Part shown: positions 28,866 to 40,362 of the stretch, in pieces
Numbering within the stretch: position 1 is the first letter of the stretch
How the letters are laid out: each line of letters starts with the position of its first letter
Assembly (NCBI GenBank): GCA_946965045.2
Contig: OX337237.1
Location: forward strand, 2,480,001 to 2,544,000
Reading direction: 5' to 3'
DNA: 64,000 nt
Origin: Epithemia pelagica
Lineage: Eukaryota > Bacillariophyta > Bacillariophyceae > Surirellales > Surirellaceae
Program-made: the position numbers and the translations under genes
The notes under the pieces: model-generated
What the model was told of the DNA's origin: nothing
What the model saw: only the letters and a program-made list of their open reading frames with translations
Database searches by the model: none

Positions 28866-31124
28866 TCACACGACACCCCAAGACCACCACCAACAAAACA
28901 GCCAATGATTCACGCGATCCAACCAAACCAATCCACCAAATGGGGCGATCCCCTCCAGTAGCCATTCGAGCTCTACGGTTGGTTTCGGCCAAGCGAGGAT
29001 CACGATCCACCTCTCCTAGTAGAAACAAGAGGCTTGACAAGGAAAGCCTAGCACAGAAGTGGGTGATTTTATTATTTTTGATTATCACAAGAATAGCGAA
29101 ATGTATCGAGGCGACAAGGCCATCAAGTTCAAAATTTGTAGGACAGCACAGGAGGGCTCGACGAACCGATGAGAGCAGAAACCGTCTTGTAGGTGTCGTG
29201 ATCACCAACAGCGGAGCATGGATTTGCTAATACCTTCCTAAACACGATCCCATGAGTCTCGTTCGTTCTTGCTCCATGTCCCATGGCAAAAAAGTGCGCT
29301 GGTGAGATTCCCATAGCCCAATGTCGTTTCCCACGCTTCGGAAGAATGCCTTCCATGAATTCGAAGTCAGGGCCAAGCATTTTGAATGACGGAGTCCATT
29401 GGAGGGATAAAGAGCTTGGAATGTAGCTCAATTTCCTTGGAACACTCTGAATCGTCGTTTTGGTGAAATCCAAATCCTTATTTCGCACTGGGTTGGATCT
29501 CAAATAGCCTTCTCTTCATGGCCACAAAACCAAAGTCCTGTTAGTTGGGATTCTCGAAACGAGCCTCGTCCCAAAGCTCCGCCACTTTTGAAACCACTTT
29601 GGAAACGGCACTGTATCGAACGCTTTGCATGTATGTTTCTCTTCTTGTCCAGTAAAAACGTGCTCTTTGGATTCTGTCGGCTCTGCTTATTTTATGTTTG
29701 GTGCGCGCACTCGAATGGAATCCTGAATGCCATGTGCTGTGTTGTGGAACACGATTGGAGTGTGCTCATCAGTCAAACCAACACCAGCCCATGGCAACTA
29801 CTGAGTTGCCCTCCATTGGGATGGACAGCGACGATACTTCGTCTTCACCAGCATTTCGCTGAGTTTCCACCTGCAGCGATGCAGGCCGAGATGATGGCGT
29901 GCATTGCAGCAGGTGGAAACGCAGCGAAATGCTGGTGAAGACGAAACATCGACTAGTGTGCTCATCGGCCAAACCAATACGAAAACTCATGAGTCGGACT
30001 GCCATTGCAAAAGACCAAACGCAATCGTGGTGGCGACGACATGTCGAGCGATTTGAGCTCGTTGTTCTTATGGTCGAGATCATCTGGGTGCGATTTGATA
30101 GCATCGACGATGCACATGATCACTCAATCCGAATCGTGTTTGAACGATCCAAGTATTAAACATGAGAGACATGGCATAGTCGATGCTTCCATTCGTGAAC
30201 TTCAACATAAACTGCACAAAAAGACGGCTTGCTGCGAGAAAGGAAGAAGCAGCAAGTGTAAGTATCCACTCTCAAGCAGGGCTGGACCCCGTTGTCCAAA
30301 AGCAAACAAGTATCAACTTACCTACCTAGTGGAATCTCGAATGACATGTCTGTAGTGTGCGCATCGAACAAACCAACACCATACTTAGTTGTCCTCCATT
30401 GAGTTTGACTACCTACGATACCTCCGACGATGCTTGGTTTTCACCAGCATTGCGCTGGGTTTCCATCTGCAGCGATGCAGGTTGAGATGATGCTTGGTTT
30501 TCACGCTCCTCCAACAGTGCAATGGCAAGCCTAAGGATACCGTATTTGGAATGATGAGAGGGCACCAAAACAAGAGACGGAAGTGAATCAAATGAAGATG
30601 TTAAAACTAAAAGCGACCACAAAACGCTTTGAGTTCTAACTTCTGCATTTGATTGTCGAACGGTCTGTCCTCCACAGGTGACAGTGCAGTTTCCATCGTC
30701 AACATCATAATCCCGGAACCAAGATGATGACAGCTTGGAAGATGTTACAAGGGGATGCTCAGCGATCATTGTCTTCCTGGGTTTGGTTGCGGTGTATTTG
30801 GGCGAACAGGGAGGCGGACGGTGAGGAGACGATGTGGACGTGGAAGCAGGATCTACCTCCGACATCCAACATGCGCGCTGGCACGCGCGTCCGTCTTGCC
30901 ATCAGATCTGGCGCCGCCGAGACACACTCACAACAACGCACACTAATCGCACGACACGGAGCGACGGACGGACGTCGAACCATCCATTGCGCGCATGCGT
31001 TGCCCCTGGCACGTGTGCAGGAACAAAACCACACATCATCATCACTCATCGTCTTTTCGTGTCGAGAAGACGCGGAATGGTGCACTCGATTTGTGTACAA
31101 CAAGAAACAACAGAGATTGACAAA
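28866..31124. other. Long intergenic region with repeats
   Basis: No gene is supported over 2.2 kb. Repeated pieces occur. The motif around gtgtgctcatc followed by caaaccaa appears near 29760, 29957 and 30357, and a stretch like tttcaccagcattkcgctg with ctgcagcgatgcagg appears at 29844-29885 and 30439-30481. One copy forms the hairpin listed separately. The rest reads as decayed repeats. Confidence 0.5.
29832..29951. repeat. Near-perfect 52-bp-arm hairpin
   Basis: Arms 29832-29883 and 29900-29951 are inverted copies with about five mismatches over 52 bp, separated by a 16-nt loop (29884-29899). A transcript would fold into one long stem of about 120 nt. It could be a small foldback transposon remnant or a source of small RNA. 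A diverged single arm occurs again near 30430-30481. Confidence 0.8.
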
Positions 31125-32398
31125 ATGAAACGACAACGTCCTCAGCACTCTACAAGTCTTCCATGGTGTTCGATCAGTTCGTTATTGGTCGCCCTACTCC
31201 CAAAAATATGGTCCTTTGGATCTTTTTGGTGGTAGTGGCCATATGGCCCATGCTTCGATTATCCAACATTGTGGTGAAACGCACGTCGAAGACCACTCCA
31301 GAAACACAATCAATGGGCTCTCCTTTTTGGTCACGATCTCACGAGTCTTTCAGTTTTCGACCATGTATTCCATCAGGGCCATCATGTATCACATGATGCG
31401 GACCGATCGCTTGGGATCGGTGATTCATGACATGCAGGTGGCACAGGCCTTTGCCTTTTCCCAAAATTGGACGTATGGAGGAGCCTGTAGTCACAAAAAG
31501 AGAAAATACAAAAAACAACAACAACAACTCGTCAATCGCACTCGCGATTTGCTGGAACAATTGTTGGGACCCCAGTACGACTTGTTTTTGCCACTGGCTT
31601 GCCCTCCCTCCAAAGAAGAACAGCAAGCTGCTGCTGCTGCGTCCAGTACCAGCTTTGTCATGGCATCTCGTGATCGCAAACTCTATCGCGATCCAGTCGA
31701 ACCGAGCCGTCTTTACAGCCACATGGAAACGTCATGTTCATGAAACCTTTCTGAGACCTGTCTTGGAGGAACAACGACGCAATCAACATCATGAGCAAAA
31801 ACTGGAATCCAATACGACAATCATTGACTCGGCCGACAACAATACTTTGATTGTGGTGGTACACATTCGACGAGGCGATGTCAGTCCTTGCACGCAATAT
31901 GCCCATCGTTATTTGCCCAATTCCCATTATCGGTGCCTCCTAGAACGATACGTCTTGCAAAACTATACGACGACAAGGGATGATGATGATGATGATGCTC
32001 CATCTATTGTCATCAAAATTCATTCCGAACCCGATTCCTTTGAACCTTGGACCGACAATGTCGAATATTGGACTGGAATCACCAACAACCACACGTTTCA
32101 ATCACGAATAAAAGTCCAAGTGCTCTTGGATGAACCCTTGCACCAAGCGTGGTTTGATATGATGACCGCGAACGTGTTGGTCTTGAGCAAATCGTCCTTT
32201 TCCTATGTGCCAGCCATTTTGCGGCCCCCATCCTTGAACCACACAAATCAAGTTATTTACACACCCTTTTGGCAAGAACCCTTGGTCGACTGGACCGAGG
32301 TGGACGAGGAAATCATGAACGCGACCGAAAGAGACATGGCTGCCTTTCCAACAACATCGAATCACTGCCCGTCGTCGACGGAATCGACACCTACCTAG
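31125..32398 (+). pseudogene. Fucosyltransferase-like type II membrane protein, frameshifted
   Basis: Pieces of one glycosyltransferase-like protein lie in different frames. A membrane anchor (VLWIFLVVVAIWPM) is open from 31163. The N-terminal core (DRLGSVIHDMQVAQAFAFSQNWTYGGACS) is in a second frame to about 31690, and the C-terminal core is back in the first frame to 32398. The latter has VVVHIRRGDVSP, like the H-I-R-R-x-D motif of alpha-1,6- and O-fucosyltransferases, and NVLVLSKSSFSYVPAIL near the end. Shifts fall at about 31300-31345 and 31683-31705. No intron borders explain them. It is a pseudogene, or the assembly has two small errors. The substrate is unknown; the enzyme would sit in the Golgi lumen. 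A related intact gene lies at 52946-54982. Confidence 0.55.
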
Positions 32399-32910
32399 CA
32401 AAGATACTAGTTCGAGAGGCCACGGCACTTTGATAGAATTCCCATTGTGAATCCTTTTAGTATGGACCATATCTCGAAGAGCCGAGAGGGTAGTTTCTAC
32501 GTAATTCGACACCCAGAGGGGGTGCAAATATCTAATGGATTCTTCTCCTTGACAAGCTGCAACCGAGGAATCTTGACTATGGAGACAGGTTCGTCGTTTC
32601 GTTGAACGTACAGCAACGGCGAGAGAGAGAGACATTATCTTTCTGTAGGAGTGGATCCCGTCCGTGTTGGATGATGCCACCAAAACGACTCCTAGCTAGA
32701 GAATATTCTTCGAGCCTTTCTCTATACATATAAAGTACAGCATCACTGGTCGTTGCACGTGTACGTGTAAGGTCACAAAGAGGGTCGGTCGAGTTCTACA
32801 AAAAACTCGTAGTCAAATCCAAAAGGATCTACGTTCCTACGACGCTGTGAACAGTGCAATGGAACACGACTACCTACTACTACGACAATTCGCTATAGAA
32901 GAGTATTTGT
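32399..32910. other. Convergent intergenic region
   Basis: Between the ends of the fucosyltransferase-like gene (plus) and DapA (minus). No gene or clear repeat is seen. Confidence 0.5.
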
Positions 32911-34476
32911 CTACGACAGCAACAAGTTCGCTTGTCGCAAGGCTTGTTCCACCACGGAATAACAGGATGAATCCAGGCGATCCAAGGGAGGCCGACAATA
33001 GTCTGACAACAAGATTGGAGTCGTTGTTGTATCATCGTCATTTGCAGTCCGCACAATGGGTTGCGTCAAGGCCCATTTGGTAGGAATAGGATTGGATTCG
33101 CAAAACAAGTCACGATGCAAGCCTGCCAATCGATCATTGAGGTTTGTGGCGGCCGCTTTGGCAGCCTCCGAGTCACTTGTGGTGGTGTGTGTCAAGGCGG
33201 CCTGATCCAACATTTGCCGCACCAAGTGAGGTGCCACATTGGCCGTGACGGAAATGCCTCCTTGTCCACCCAGCAAACAAAAGTCCAAAAGCGTGGCATC
33301 GTCGCCACTTAGACACAAAAAATCAGAAGACGAAACTGTAGATTGATCTTGCAATAATTGTTGCAATTGGGTCAACCGATTGAGATTGCCCGTCGCATCC
33401 TTGAGCCCAATAATCTTTTCATGTTGCGCACAAATGGCAATGCTTTCATCCGACATGTCGACCGCAGTCCGTCCTGGTACATTGTACAAGATCACGGGCA
33501 ATCCATTTGGCATATCGGCCAAGGTGGTAAAGTATTTGATTAGTCCCCGTTGCGGTGGTTTGACATAGTAGGGTGTCACAACCAAGGCAGCATCGCATCC
33601 CACATCGGCTGCCATTTGTGTCGTGGCTTGTACATCACCGGGATGAATGCCACCCGTGCCTGCCAAAATGGGCAATCGACCCTTGCACTGTTCCACGGCC
33701 GTTTGCCACACGCGTTTGCGTTCCTCACGGTCCAAGACTGAGGCTTCGCCCGTCGTTCCCAAAATACACAAATTGTTGGTTCCTGCGGCCATGTGCCAGT
33801 CCAACAAGGCTCGTAATTCGTCGTAATTGACAGCACCCGTCGTGGCATCCATGGGAGTTATCAAGGCAACCGTCGAACCGGGTTGAAAGGGCATCTATTC
33901 CGCGTATATATATACGTGAATGGGCGAGTGTGTAGAAAATGTCCACGTTAAACAGAAACCAGCATTATCATTCATGCAACACACCAAAAGCAAGAGAACA
34001 AACAAACAAACGACCAATACACGAGAAAAACAGAGTAAAACGTTGAGAGGACCGTAAAACGTAAGCACCAAAACAAAGGATCACATTCCAATCCACCCAA
34101 ACCGCAATCGTGCCTGAACCAAAAGCATAGTCAGACACCCACACAAACACATACGTACCAGTTCATTGGAATTGCTGGCCGCCAGAGCAGTTTGGCTGGT
34201 CGGAATCATTCTCCTGGGTGTTCTCGTCGTTTTGGTGATGGATGTGGGTGAGACAAGGGGCGTCGTGGTGGTGGTTCTCCATTGTCGTCGTGTGGTTGTT
34301 CTTGGGGGTCCAATGTTGGTACTACTAAAGAGATTGGAGGATGGCGTTACAGAAAAGGCATGAACCAACGATGGATCTTGTCCATTGGTACACATCACAA
34401 AGAAGAAGAGCAACCACGCTCGACCAAAGTGCGTGGCCCAACCAACACCCTGTTCGTGTGGTTGTGGCGGTATCAT
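32911..34476 (-). CDS. dapA: 4-hydroxy-tetrahydrodipicolinate synthase, plastid-targeted
   Basis: Two exons, 34476-34159 and 33894-32911. The 264-nt intron (GTACGT...ATAG) falls between codons; 433 residues in all. Exon 1 is the presequence: a signal peptide (WLLFFFVMC, residues 21-29) with VHAFSVTP, a diatom plastid motif with Phe after the cleavage site, then a Ser/Thr/Arg-rich transit region. Exon 2 is the whole enzyme, a TIM barrel: TTGEASVL, VVTPYY, the catalytic Tyr in LYNVPGRT (residue 243 of the spliced protein) and the Schiff-base Lys in GLKDATGN (271). It condenses pyruvate with aspartate semialdehyde in lysine synthesis. Length is a little above the family's 290-300 residues because of Ser/Thr inserts. 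Exon 2 starts with its own ATG. Confidence 0.92.
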
Positions 34477-34931
34477 GCTTTCAACTCGTAGAAATTGTCT
34501 CCGATCTTTCTTGCGAGTAATTGTGTGTAGATGGCGGATTCGAGCTGTGGTTGTTTGTTTGTCTGTTTGTTGGAGATGGAGAATATAGGAGTTGCCTTGT
34601 TGTTATCTAGTATCCATCATCGGAATTTTGGCTGGAGCCATCAATTTTAGCAGCTTAGGGTTAAGGCTTTTCCGTTGGAAGATGCACCGCAAGTAATCCT
34701 GAGCGGCCGATGCCGACAAAGTGCTGGGACCATAGCCATAGATCTCTTTCCTCTAGTAGTCTCTAGTGTTAACGCAACTCCAACTCCATGCTACGATAGG
34801 ACCTCTACGCCTTTGAACAACCAAATCGCCTAACTATCACCAAATCCAAACAACTACTCAAATGCCTATTCTAACGACATCGACGAAGAGGCGTGCTGGC
34901 AAAACTACCTACCTAGTATGGAGCGATGGAA
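34477..34931. other. Intergenic
   Basis: Holds the dapA promoter and the 3' side of the AIG1-like gene. A T/G-rich stretch with repeated gtttgtctgt is near 34550-34575. Nothing else is recognised. Confidence 0.5.
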
Positions 34932-35894
34932 TCAAAAGCCCTCGTCCCAAGCCTGCATGAATTCTTCAACCGACATACCAAGACCTTGCACCAACTGGCG
35001 CACAGTCTGCGGAACTGTCTTTACCAGGCCAAAAGCATCCTTCAAAGTACCGCCGAATGGAGAGGGAATATAGGCACAGAGATCGACAAACATGTTCCAC
35101 ATCGTCATACCGAGCCTGACCATACCCGACGATGTGGAATAGAAAGGACGAAGTTCGGGACAGGCCCGTGCCTCGACCAACTTCCAGGCCCGCCTTGTAG
35201 ACTCCATACGAATATCCTTGTAAATGGTGTCAAGCTGTGGATTCGGGCTTTTGCTGGGAAGAGAAAAGCAGTGCAGACCATCCAAAGTGTCCTGTGCCTC
35301 TTCAAATCCGGCATCGACAAAGGCCTCCCGGTTATCACGGCACCAGTCTTGAGGTTCTTCTTGTTCCACAAACATGCCACCAACAAAAAGAAGGACTGGA
35401 GGAGGCGTGGTAGGAGCTTGGCTGTAGAGTTTCTTGATCATGACATTGTACGTCGCTTGGGCCTGTTTCGTCAGTCGATCACGTTTCAAACAGAAAATGA
35501 TGAGATTGAAACCATCCTTGTTGTCACGCAGAAAGGTAAAAAAGTTTTTGAGTGCCATGGCCTGGTCTACAGTACCCGTGGTAACCTCATTGAGCCCAAT
35601 CGTATCAATAAACTCATAGGCAACGCCCAAACGAGTAAATGACACGGTCTTGTAATTGTCGGTGCACCCATTCGCACCATCGCTCGTCGCGACAACCTCC
35701 TTACCGGCCAAGGCGTTGATGGTGGTGCTTTTCCCCGAGCCTGTCTCACCAATCACCAGCACGCGGCATCTTCGAGTGGGAGAAGGATCGGTGTCACGCA
35801 TGCGGTGCGAACGTTCCGTCGCAGCAGTAGTGCCCGCTAGCATCCAGGAAAAGAGGATCCATACCAACACTTTGCCATCAATCAAGACTGTCAT
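34932..35894 (-). CDS. AIG1/GIMAP-like GTPase with N-terminal signal peptide
   Basis: 320 residues. Residues 1-25 form a signal peptide or anchor (VLVWILFSWMLAGTTAA). The G domain follows: the P-loop VIGETGSGKSTTIN (48-60), a Thr-rich switch around 78-87, and DTIGLNEV (97-104) as the G3 box. The usual G4 box N/T-K-x-D is missing at the expected place, where PVLLFVGGMFVEQ is read, so guanine specificity is doubtful. The C-terminal 90 residues are helical. AIG1-type GTPases in plants and animals are cytosolic or membrane-anchored and linked to defence or lymphocyte survival; export of such a domain is unusual. The close P-loop resemblance to septin/Toc/AIG1 proteins leaves the exact subfamily open. 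Confidence 0.65.
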   Translation of the reverse strand: MTVLIDGKVLVWILFSWMLAGTTAATERSHRMRDTDPSPTRRCRVLVIGETGSGKSTTINALAGKEVVATSDGANGCTDNYKTVSFTRLGVAYEFIDTIGLNEVTTGTVDQAMALKNFFTFLRDNKDGFNLIIFCLKRDRLTKQAQATYNVMIKKLYSQAPTTPPPVLLFVGGMFVEQEEPQDWCRDNREAFVDAGFEEAQDTLDGLHCFSLPSKSPNPQLDTIYKDIRMESTRRAWKLVEARACPELRPFYSTSSGMVRLGMTMWNMFVDLCAYIPSPFGGTLKDAFGLVKTVPQTVRQLVQGLGMSVEEFMQAWDEGF

Positions 35895-36250
35895 TGTTCC
35901 AATTTGTCACACTGCGTCCTGGGCTCGAGGTTTTACCCAAGGCCACAAAGATAAAGATATGGCTGTGTGCGATGACGCTCCATTCGCATTTCATGTGAAA
36001 CTGGTCTGGATCCCTTGGTTGTGGATCAGGGACTGGGGATTTCCGGTGAAATTCCATATCCCGGTTCATTCTCTAGCCAAAATGAGCACTTCCACGTATC
36101 TTCCCATGGTGTTTGAGGAACATCGAACGTGGCTTTTCCAGTTCCTGTTGACGTAGTTGATAGGACAGGTTTTACTCGCCAAACAGAAAGAGAGTTCTTT
36201 AGTAACTTCTTTTTGGACGACACAAACTCTTGGCTGAGATCCACGAGTTT
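35895..36250. other. Intergenic
   Basis: Separates two minus-strand genes; it should hold the AIG1-like promoter and the 3' UTR of the HA-repeat gene. No motif is recognised. Confidence 0.5.
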
Positions 36251-37878
36251 TCAAACATTGCCGTCACTGTCAATCTTGTTGTTGTTATCGCGAGCGTTCC
36301 AACAAAACCCCATGTTCTCCAAAGTCCGGATGCGTGCTTCGGTAATGTGACATGGTTGGCCCTTGATCCACTTTTTGTACTGTCGGCGTTGATGATGAAC
36401 CCAGGAACTCAACTTGGGGTTTTCGGACCAACCGGCCGGAACCAGGCAATCTCCCTTTGCTTGTTTGTAAGCCAGCAATTGACCGAGTCGTTCCAACCAT
36501 GAGGCTTCTTGCGTGTCCCAACAAAATCCCAGGGCACCCAATTCGCGGCTTCGTTCCAGTGTCATGTGAGAAGATTTGCCCTGTTGAAAGAGTGTGTAAT
36601 GACGTCTTTGTTCCTTGACCCACAATCCCAGTTTGGGATATTCGTCTTGATTCAAAGGCACATGACAGTGGCCGTACTTGTCCCTAAAGTCTTTCAAGTC
36701 TTGTACATGTCTGTCCCAGGCCGCTTCTTGAGCGTTCCAGGCAAAGTCGACCGTATTGAGCAAGTCGATTCGTTCTTGTGTCATACTGGTTGGCTTGTCA
36801 TCTTGGAACAATTTGTATTGCTTCCTATTATATATAGAGACGCATATGTGGGAATGGGAATGACGTTTTGCCATTGTGTCAGTGAACCTCGCAGGTCCAG
36901 ACAGTCTTCTCTCGATACATAGAGGCGTATCGAAGGTTGTACGTACCGTTGTTCCGCAACCCAACTGGCCAATCGAGGATTCAAGGGATAGCCTCGTGGA
37001 ACAATACAATCGCCATGTTCGTTCTTGTATACCTGAAGTGTTTCAAAATGTGCCATCCAAGCATCTTTTCGAGGGCTTTTGGCAACCACAACAACGGGCT
37101 CGTCGGAGGACGGCGTCCAATTTCGTTTGTTTGACAAATTAGATGGCTCGTGCCCATTATTCGACAGTGGAGAAACGGTTACGTCTTGCTCCACTATATC
37201 GTGTGATTCCGCCACAGCAACAAGGGTTTTGACGAAGGAGTGTTGTTCTTCTTGGAATCTGGAGGGCGGATCGATGCATTCCATATCCTTTGCAAACGGT
37301 ACAGCAAAAGTAGACTCTTCTTCCGGTTGGATTTCGGGAGAAAATGCTGTCAGTGTCGCGTCCACAGTGGTTGTGGATACTTGTGATGCTGGATCCAAAG
37401 TGGTCGTGGACACTAGTGGTGCTGGATTCCTGAAACAGAGCAGGGATGGATGCTCATTGGTTGTGGATGGCAAAGGTTCGATGTTCTCTTTTTTCAAAGT
37501 CCTCTCGAGAGGTGTTGCCGTTGTCTTTGTCATTGCTGGGGTGGACGAAAGGATACATTGTTGTTGCTGCAAGGGTGGTGCAAAAGCCACACCGCCACCC
37601 TGTATTTCTTCCGTTGTTTGGCCCTCATCCTTCTCGAAAGGAGAATCGAATGACCTGGGCTTTTCTTTTCTCAAAAATGGTAATTTTGTGGATCCATCTT
37701 CTGGATTCTGTTGTGGAAATGACTTTTCATCCAACATGCTACTCTTCTTTGGTTCGATTCTTGGAGGTATAGTCGTAGATGGTGGCATCCTCCACAATGA
37801 TGGCTCCTCCTCCTCTCTTTCCAGAGGGCTTTCGCTTTCCATGTTATTGCTGCTTTGATATCTTATGCTGAATCCCAC
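36251..37878 (-). CDS. Helicase-associated (HA) repeat protein
   Basis: Two exons, 37878-36947 and 36824-36251, with a 122-nt intron (GTACGT...ATAG) that splits an Arg codon; 501 residues. The first 270 residues are low-complexity and charged (Glu, Ser, Thr). Three HA repeats follow, each starting with an aromatic W-x-x-x-x-x-x-L and ending in a G/D-F-x-W-(N/D). Their cores are GDCIVPRGYPLNPRLASWV, GHCHVPLNQDEYPKLGLWV and GDCLVPAGWSENPKLSSWV. The intron falls inside the first repeat, which supports the splice model. No helicase domain is attached. HA repeats are thought to bind nucleic acid and are greatly expanded in diatoms as stand-alone proteins; the role of this one is unknown. Confidence 0.85.
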
Positions 37879-38405
37879 GAAGAATGCTTAGATTCTTCAT
37901 CGCTCTAGTTTCCCTTCGTCTTCTTCTTCTTCTCGTCTCTTATCATCAACGACCCCATGGTGCTTGCTTCGGTTTCTTGTCGTGATGGGGATGGAGCTTC
38001 GCGTTCCATCGTAAGGGGTCGGTCGCGGGTACCAGAAGTTGGCTAGCCCCCATATCTAGCCCTCCCTCGACCCTCCATCTCGCCCTCTATAAGAGCTAGA
38101 GAGAGAGAAGCAGTCTGTTGCTTCCTTTGTGTATGTTCCATCCATGTGATCCTCTCTGAAGCGCAAGCGAACTGTTGTCCGAAACAATCTACCTAGAGAT
38201 CTCAATCCTGTAAAAGAAGGCTGTTTGGTTGCCATGAGGTCAGTTGGGTTGAACCACGTCGTCTTGACGCACCAAACCATGGATTTGTAGTGGAAGGAAA
38301 ATGAGGAAATAGTATGGATCTTTCTTCTATTGTTTGGCGTGGTGGTAGGATTCACTGCATTTCCTTTTGTTCATGGAGTAGTAGGAGCAGCTGGAGCATA
38401 CTCCG
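37879..38405. promoter_or_regulatory. Bidirectional intergenic region
   Basis: A 527-bp gap between the divergently transcribed HA-repeat gene and the leucine carboxyl methyltransferase gene. A run of ctct/gagag (38085-38110) and TTCTTCTTCTTC-type repeats (37915-37940) lie here. No defined promoter element was recognised. Confidence 0.45.
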
Positions 38406-39950
38406 ATGATGATGTTTGTCGTCGTGAGGGTCATACGCCTAGCTAAAACGCGACCGACGAAAATACCATGGCCTTCGAAAAAGTCCAAGAAAGAGAGCGT
38501 GGATACAACGACCATGAGAGCGATATCCAATTCAACTCGCAACCAACAAAACGCACTCCAGGATCCTGAAAACGAAGAAGTGATAGTGAACGAAGAAAAT
38601 GATGGTGCCATTTTAGAAACAGCACGCGATGCCTTGGAAACCAAATGGGCGGCCATTCAAGCCGGTTATTGGCAGGATCCGTACACGTCCCTCGTAGCTC
38701 GCAGCATTCTTTCGCAGGAGTCTTCTTCTCCATTACCAGGACTACGACCGCGACCACGACGACAGGTCCAACCCTTGATTAAACGAGGAACCTATGCCCG
38801 TGTCTGTTGTATGGATCGTGTCCTTTCCACATTTTGGCAACATGTGGCAGCATCAATGAGCCGCCGCAGCAGCAGCAGCGATCATGATGACACAAACAAC
38901 CCACGCATTCCTTGTCAAGTGGTGGTCTTGGGTGCTGGATACGATACCAGTTATTTTCGACACTTGTTTCCTTCCTCTGAACCTGGTACTTCCGATCCTC
39001 CCTCATTTCCGGAATCTTCCTTGTTTGTCAAGTGGTACGAAGTCGATCATGCCATCCTCTTGTGTCACGAAAAGGCAAGTCTGTTGGAACAGCTTTGCAA
39101 TTCTTCCTCGGGAGATGCAGACAATTATGACACTGCCAATCCAAACAGTGTATTGTTTGCGGGTCATGATGTGGTGCGAGTGAGTGACACTGTGGTCCGC
39201 ATAGTTCCTCGTGGCCCATCATTCACAAACTCTGGTTCCAGTTGTACCTTGCTGGGACATGATTTGCGACAACCTGGTTTGCTGTCAAAGTTGCAAGACC
39301 AAGATTTTGACGTTACAGTTCCCACCTTATTTTTGAGTGAATGTGTTCAAATGTATTTGCCCATCGCGCAATCGCATGCTCTTTTGACTAGTTTGGCCGC
39401 GGCCTGTCCTCAGGCCTGGTTGGCCAGTTACGAACCTATTTTGAATGGACCAAGTCTTGGTCACCAAACGCAACGACAGCAGCAACCCTCGGCATTTGGC
39501 GCTGTCATGGCCCAAAATCTGCGTCGTGTCGGCTTGGCCGCTCCCGATTCGGGTTTGATGCAACGAACCACGTTGGAGGCTCACTTGGCAGCCTTGACGG
39601 CAGCGGGTTGGACAGATGGAGCAGCGGCTTGTGATTTGTGGACGGCTTATTCCCACCCTCATTCGCATTGGGTCTCGTCAGTTCAACGTACTTGGGCCAA
39701 TCGCTGCGAATGTTTGGATGAATGGGAAGAATTTACTTTGATTATGCAACATTATGCCATGATCGTGGCCTCTACCAATCGTTCCTCCGACACAATGGTC
39801 AACATGGCAGAACCAATACTTGCCCCGAACAATTCGTCAAACAAAAACTTGACTTCGTCGTCATCTTCCTCCTCCCAAACAACCATACTAGGCTTTCCCA
39901 TTGCCGCCTCACAGTTTCATCAGAAGGAAGACTCGTCCTTGTCGGTATGA
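38406..39950 (+). CDS. Leucine carboxyl methyltransferase (PP2A methylation)
   Basis: 514 residues, one exon, longer than the usual 330-350 because of N- and C-terminal low-complexity tails. The family features are clear: GYWQDPYTSLVAR (about 95), LIKRGTYARV, the SAM-binding VVLGAGYDTSYFRHLF (about 172), KWYEVDHA, LGHDLRQPG, and LFLSECVQMYLP (about 316), whose SEC motif is typical. The enzyme methylates the C-terminal Leu of PP2A/PP4/PP6 catalytic subunits in the cytosol and so controls holoenzyme assembly. The true start may be an internal Met (MRAISNST, 38517), since the first 37 residues are basic and not conserved in the family. The C-terminal Ser-rich tail (about 480-500) is also unusual. 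Confidence 0.87.
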   Translation: MMMFVVVRVIRLAKTRPTKIPWPSKKSKKESVDTTTMRAISNSTRNQQNALQDPENEEVIVNEENDGAILETARDALETKWAAIQAGYWQDPYTSLVARSILSQESSSPLPGLRPRPRRQVQPLIKRGTYARVCCMDRVLSTFWQHVAASMSRRSSSSDHDDTNNPRIPCQVVVLGAGYDTSYFRHLFPSSEPGTSDPPSFPESSLFVKWYEVDHAILLCHEKASLLEQLCNSSSGDADNYDTANPNSVLFAGHDVVRVSDTVVRIVPRGPSFTNSGSSCTLLGHDLRQPGLLSKLQDQDFDVTVPTLFLSECVQMYLPIAQSHALLTSLAAACPQAWLASYEPILNGPSLGHQTQRQQQPSAFGAVMAQNLRRVGLAAPDSGLMQRTTLEAHLAALTAAGWTDGAAACDLWTAYSHPHSHWVSSVQRTWANRCECLDEWEEFTLIMQHYAMIVASTNRSSDTMVNMAEPILAPNNSSNKNLTSSSSSSSQTTILGFPIAASQFHQKEDSSLSV

Positions 39951-40362
39951 AAAACTAAACATCATTCCTAGATTGAAAGTAAAAAAGCACATGCATTGCT
40001 GGGTTCAAGCATATATACAGCCGCCGCTTGAACCTTGCTACCAGTCGTGGTGGTAAATACCGGAACAACAATTCTTGAACAAGGGATTCCAGCTCGGGCC
40101 ACGGCAGCGGCTGGATTAGGTGCGTTCGCAATTCCCAAATCGGGAGATGCTGAGTCGCAAGCATGGAGGTTGTGATAAAATTGGCGAGCCCGTCAATCTT
40201 TTCGAAATGATGCTCGCAATGCTTTACATTAGGATTGGGGATTTGATGGTTTGTCATTGTCACCCATACTCTCGAAAAGCAATCTCGAATTTTCCGGTAA
40301 CCTGCCGCCTGCCGAGCCAGACCCCGAAGAATCACACACGTGTTAGCTCTTAGCCAAAAACA
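39951..40362. other. Intergenic
   Basis: A minus-strand open frame covers this gap and runs on across the start of the next gene. Its non-overlapping part (about 130 codons) looks moderately protein-like but matches nothing I know, so no gene is called. Confidence 0.4.
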
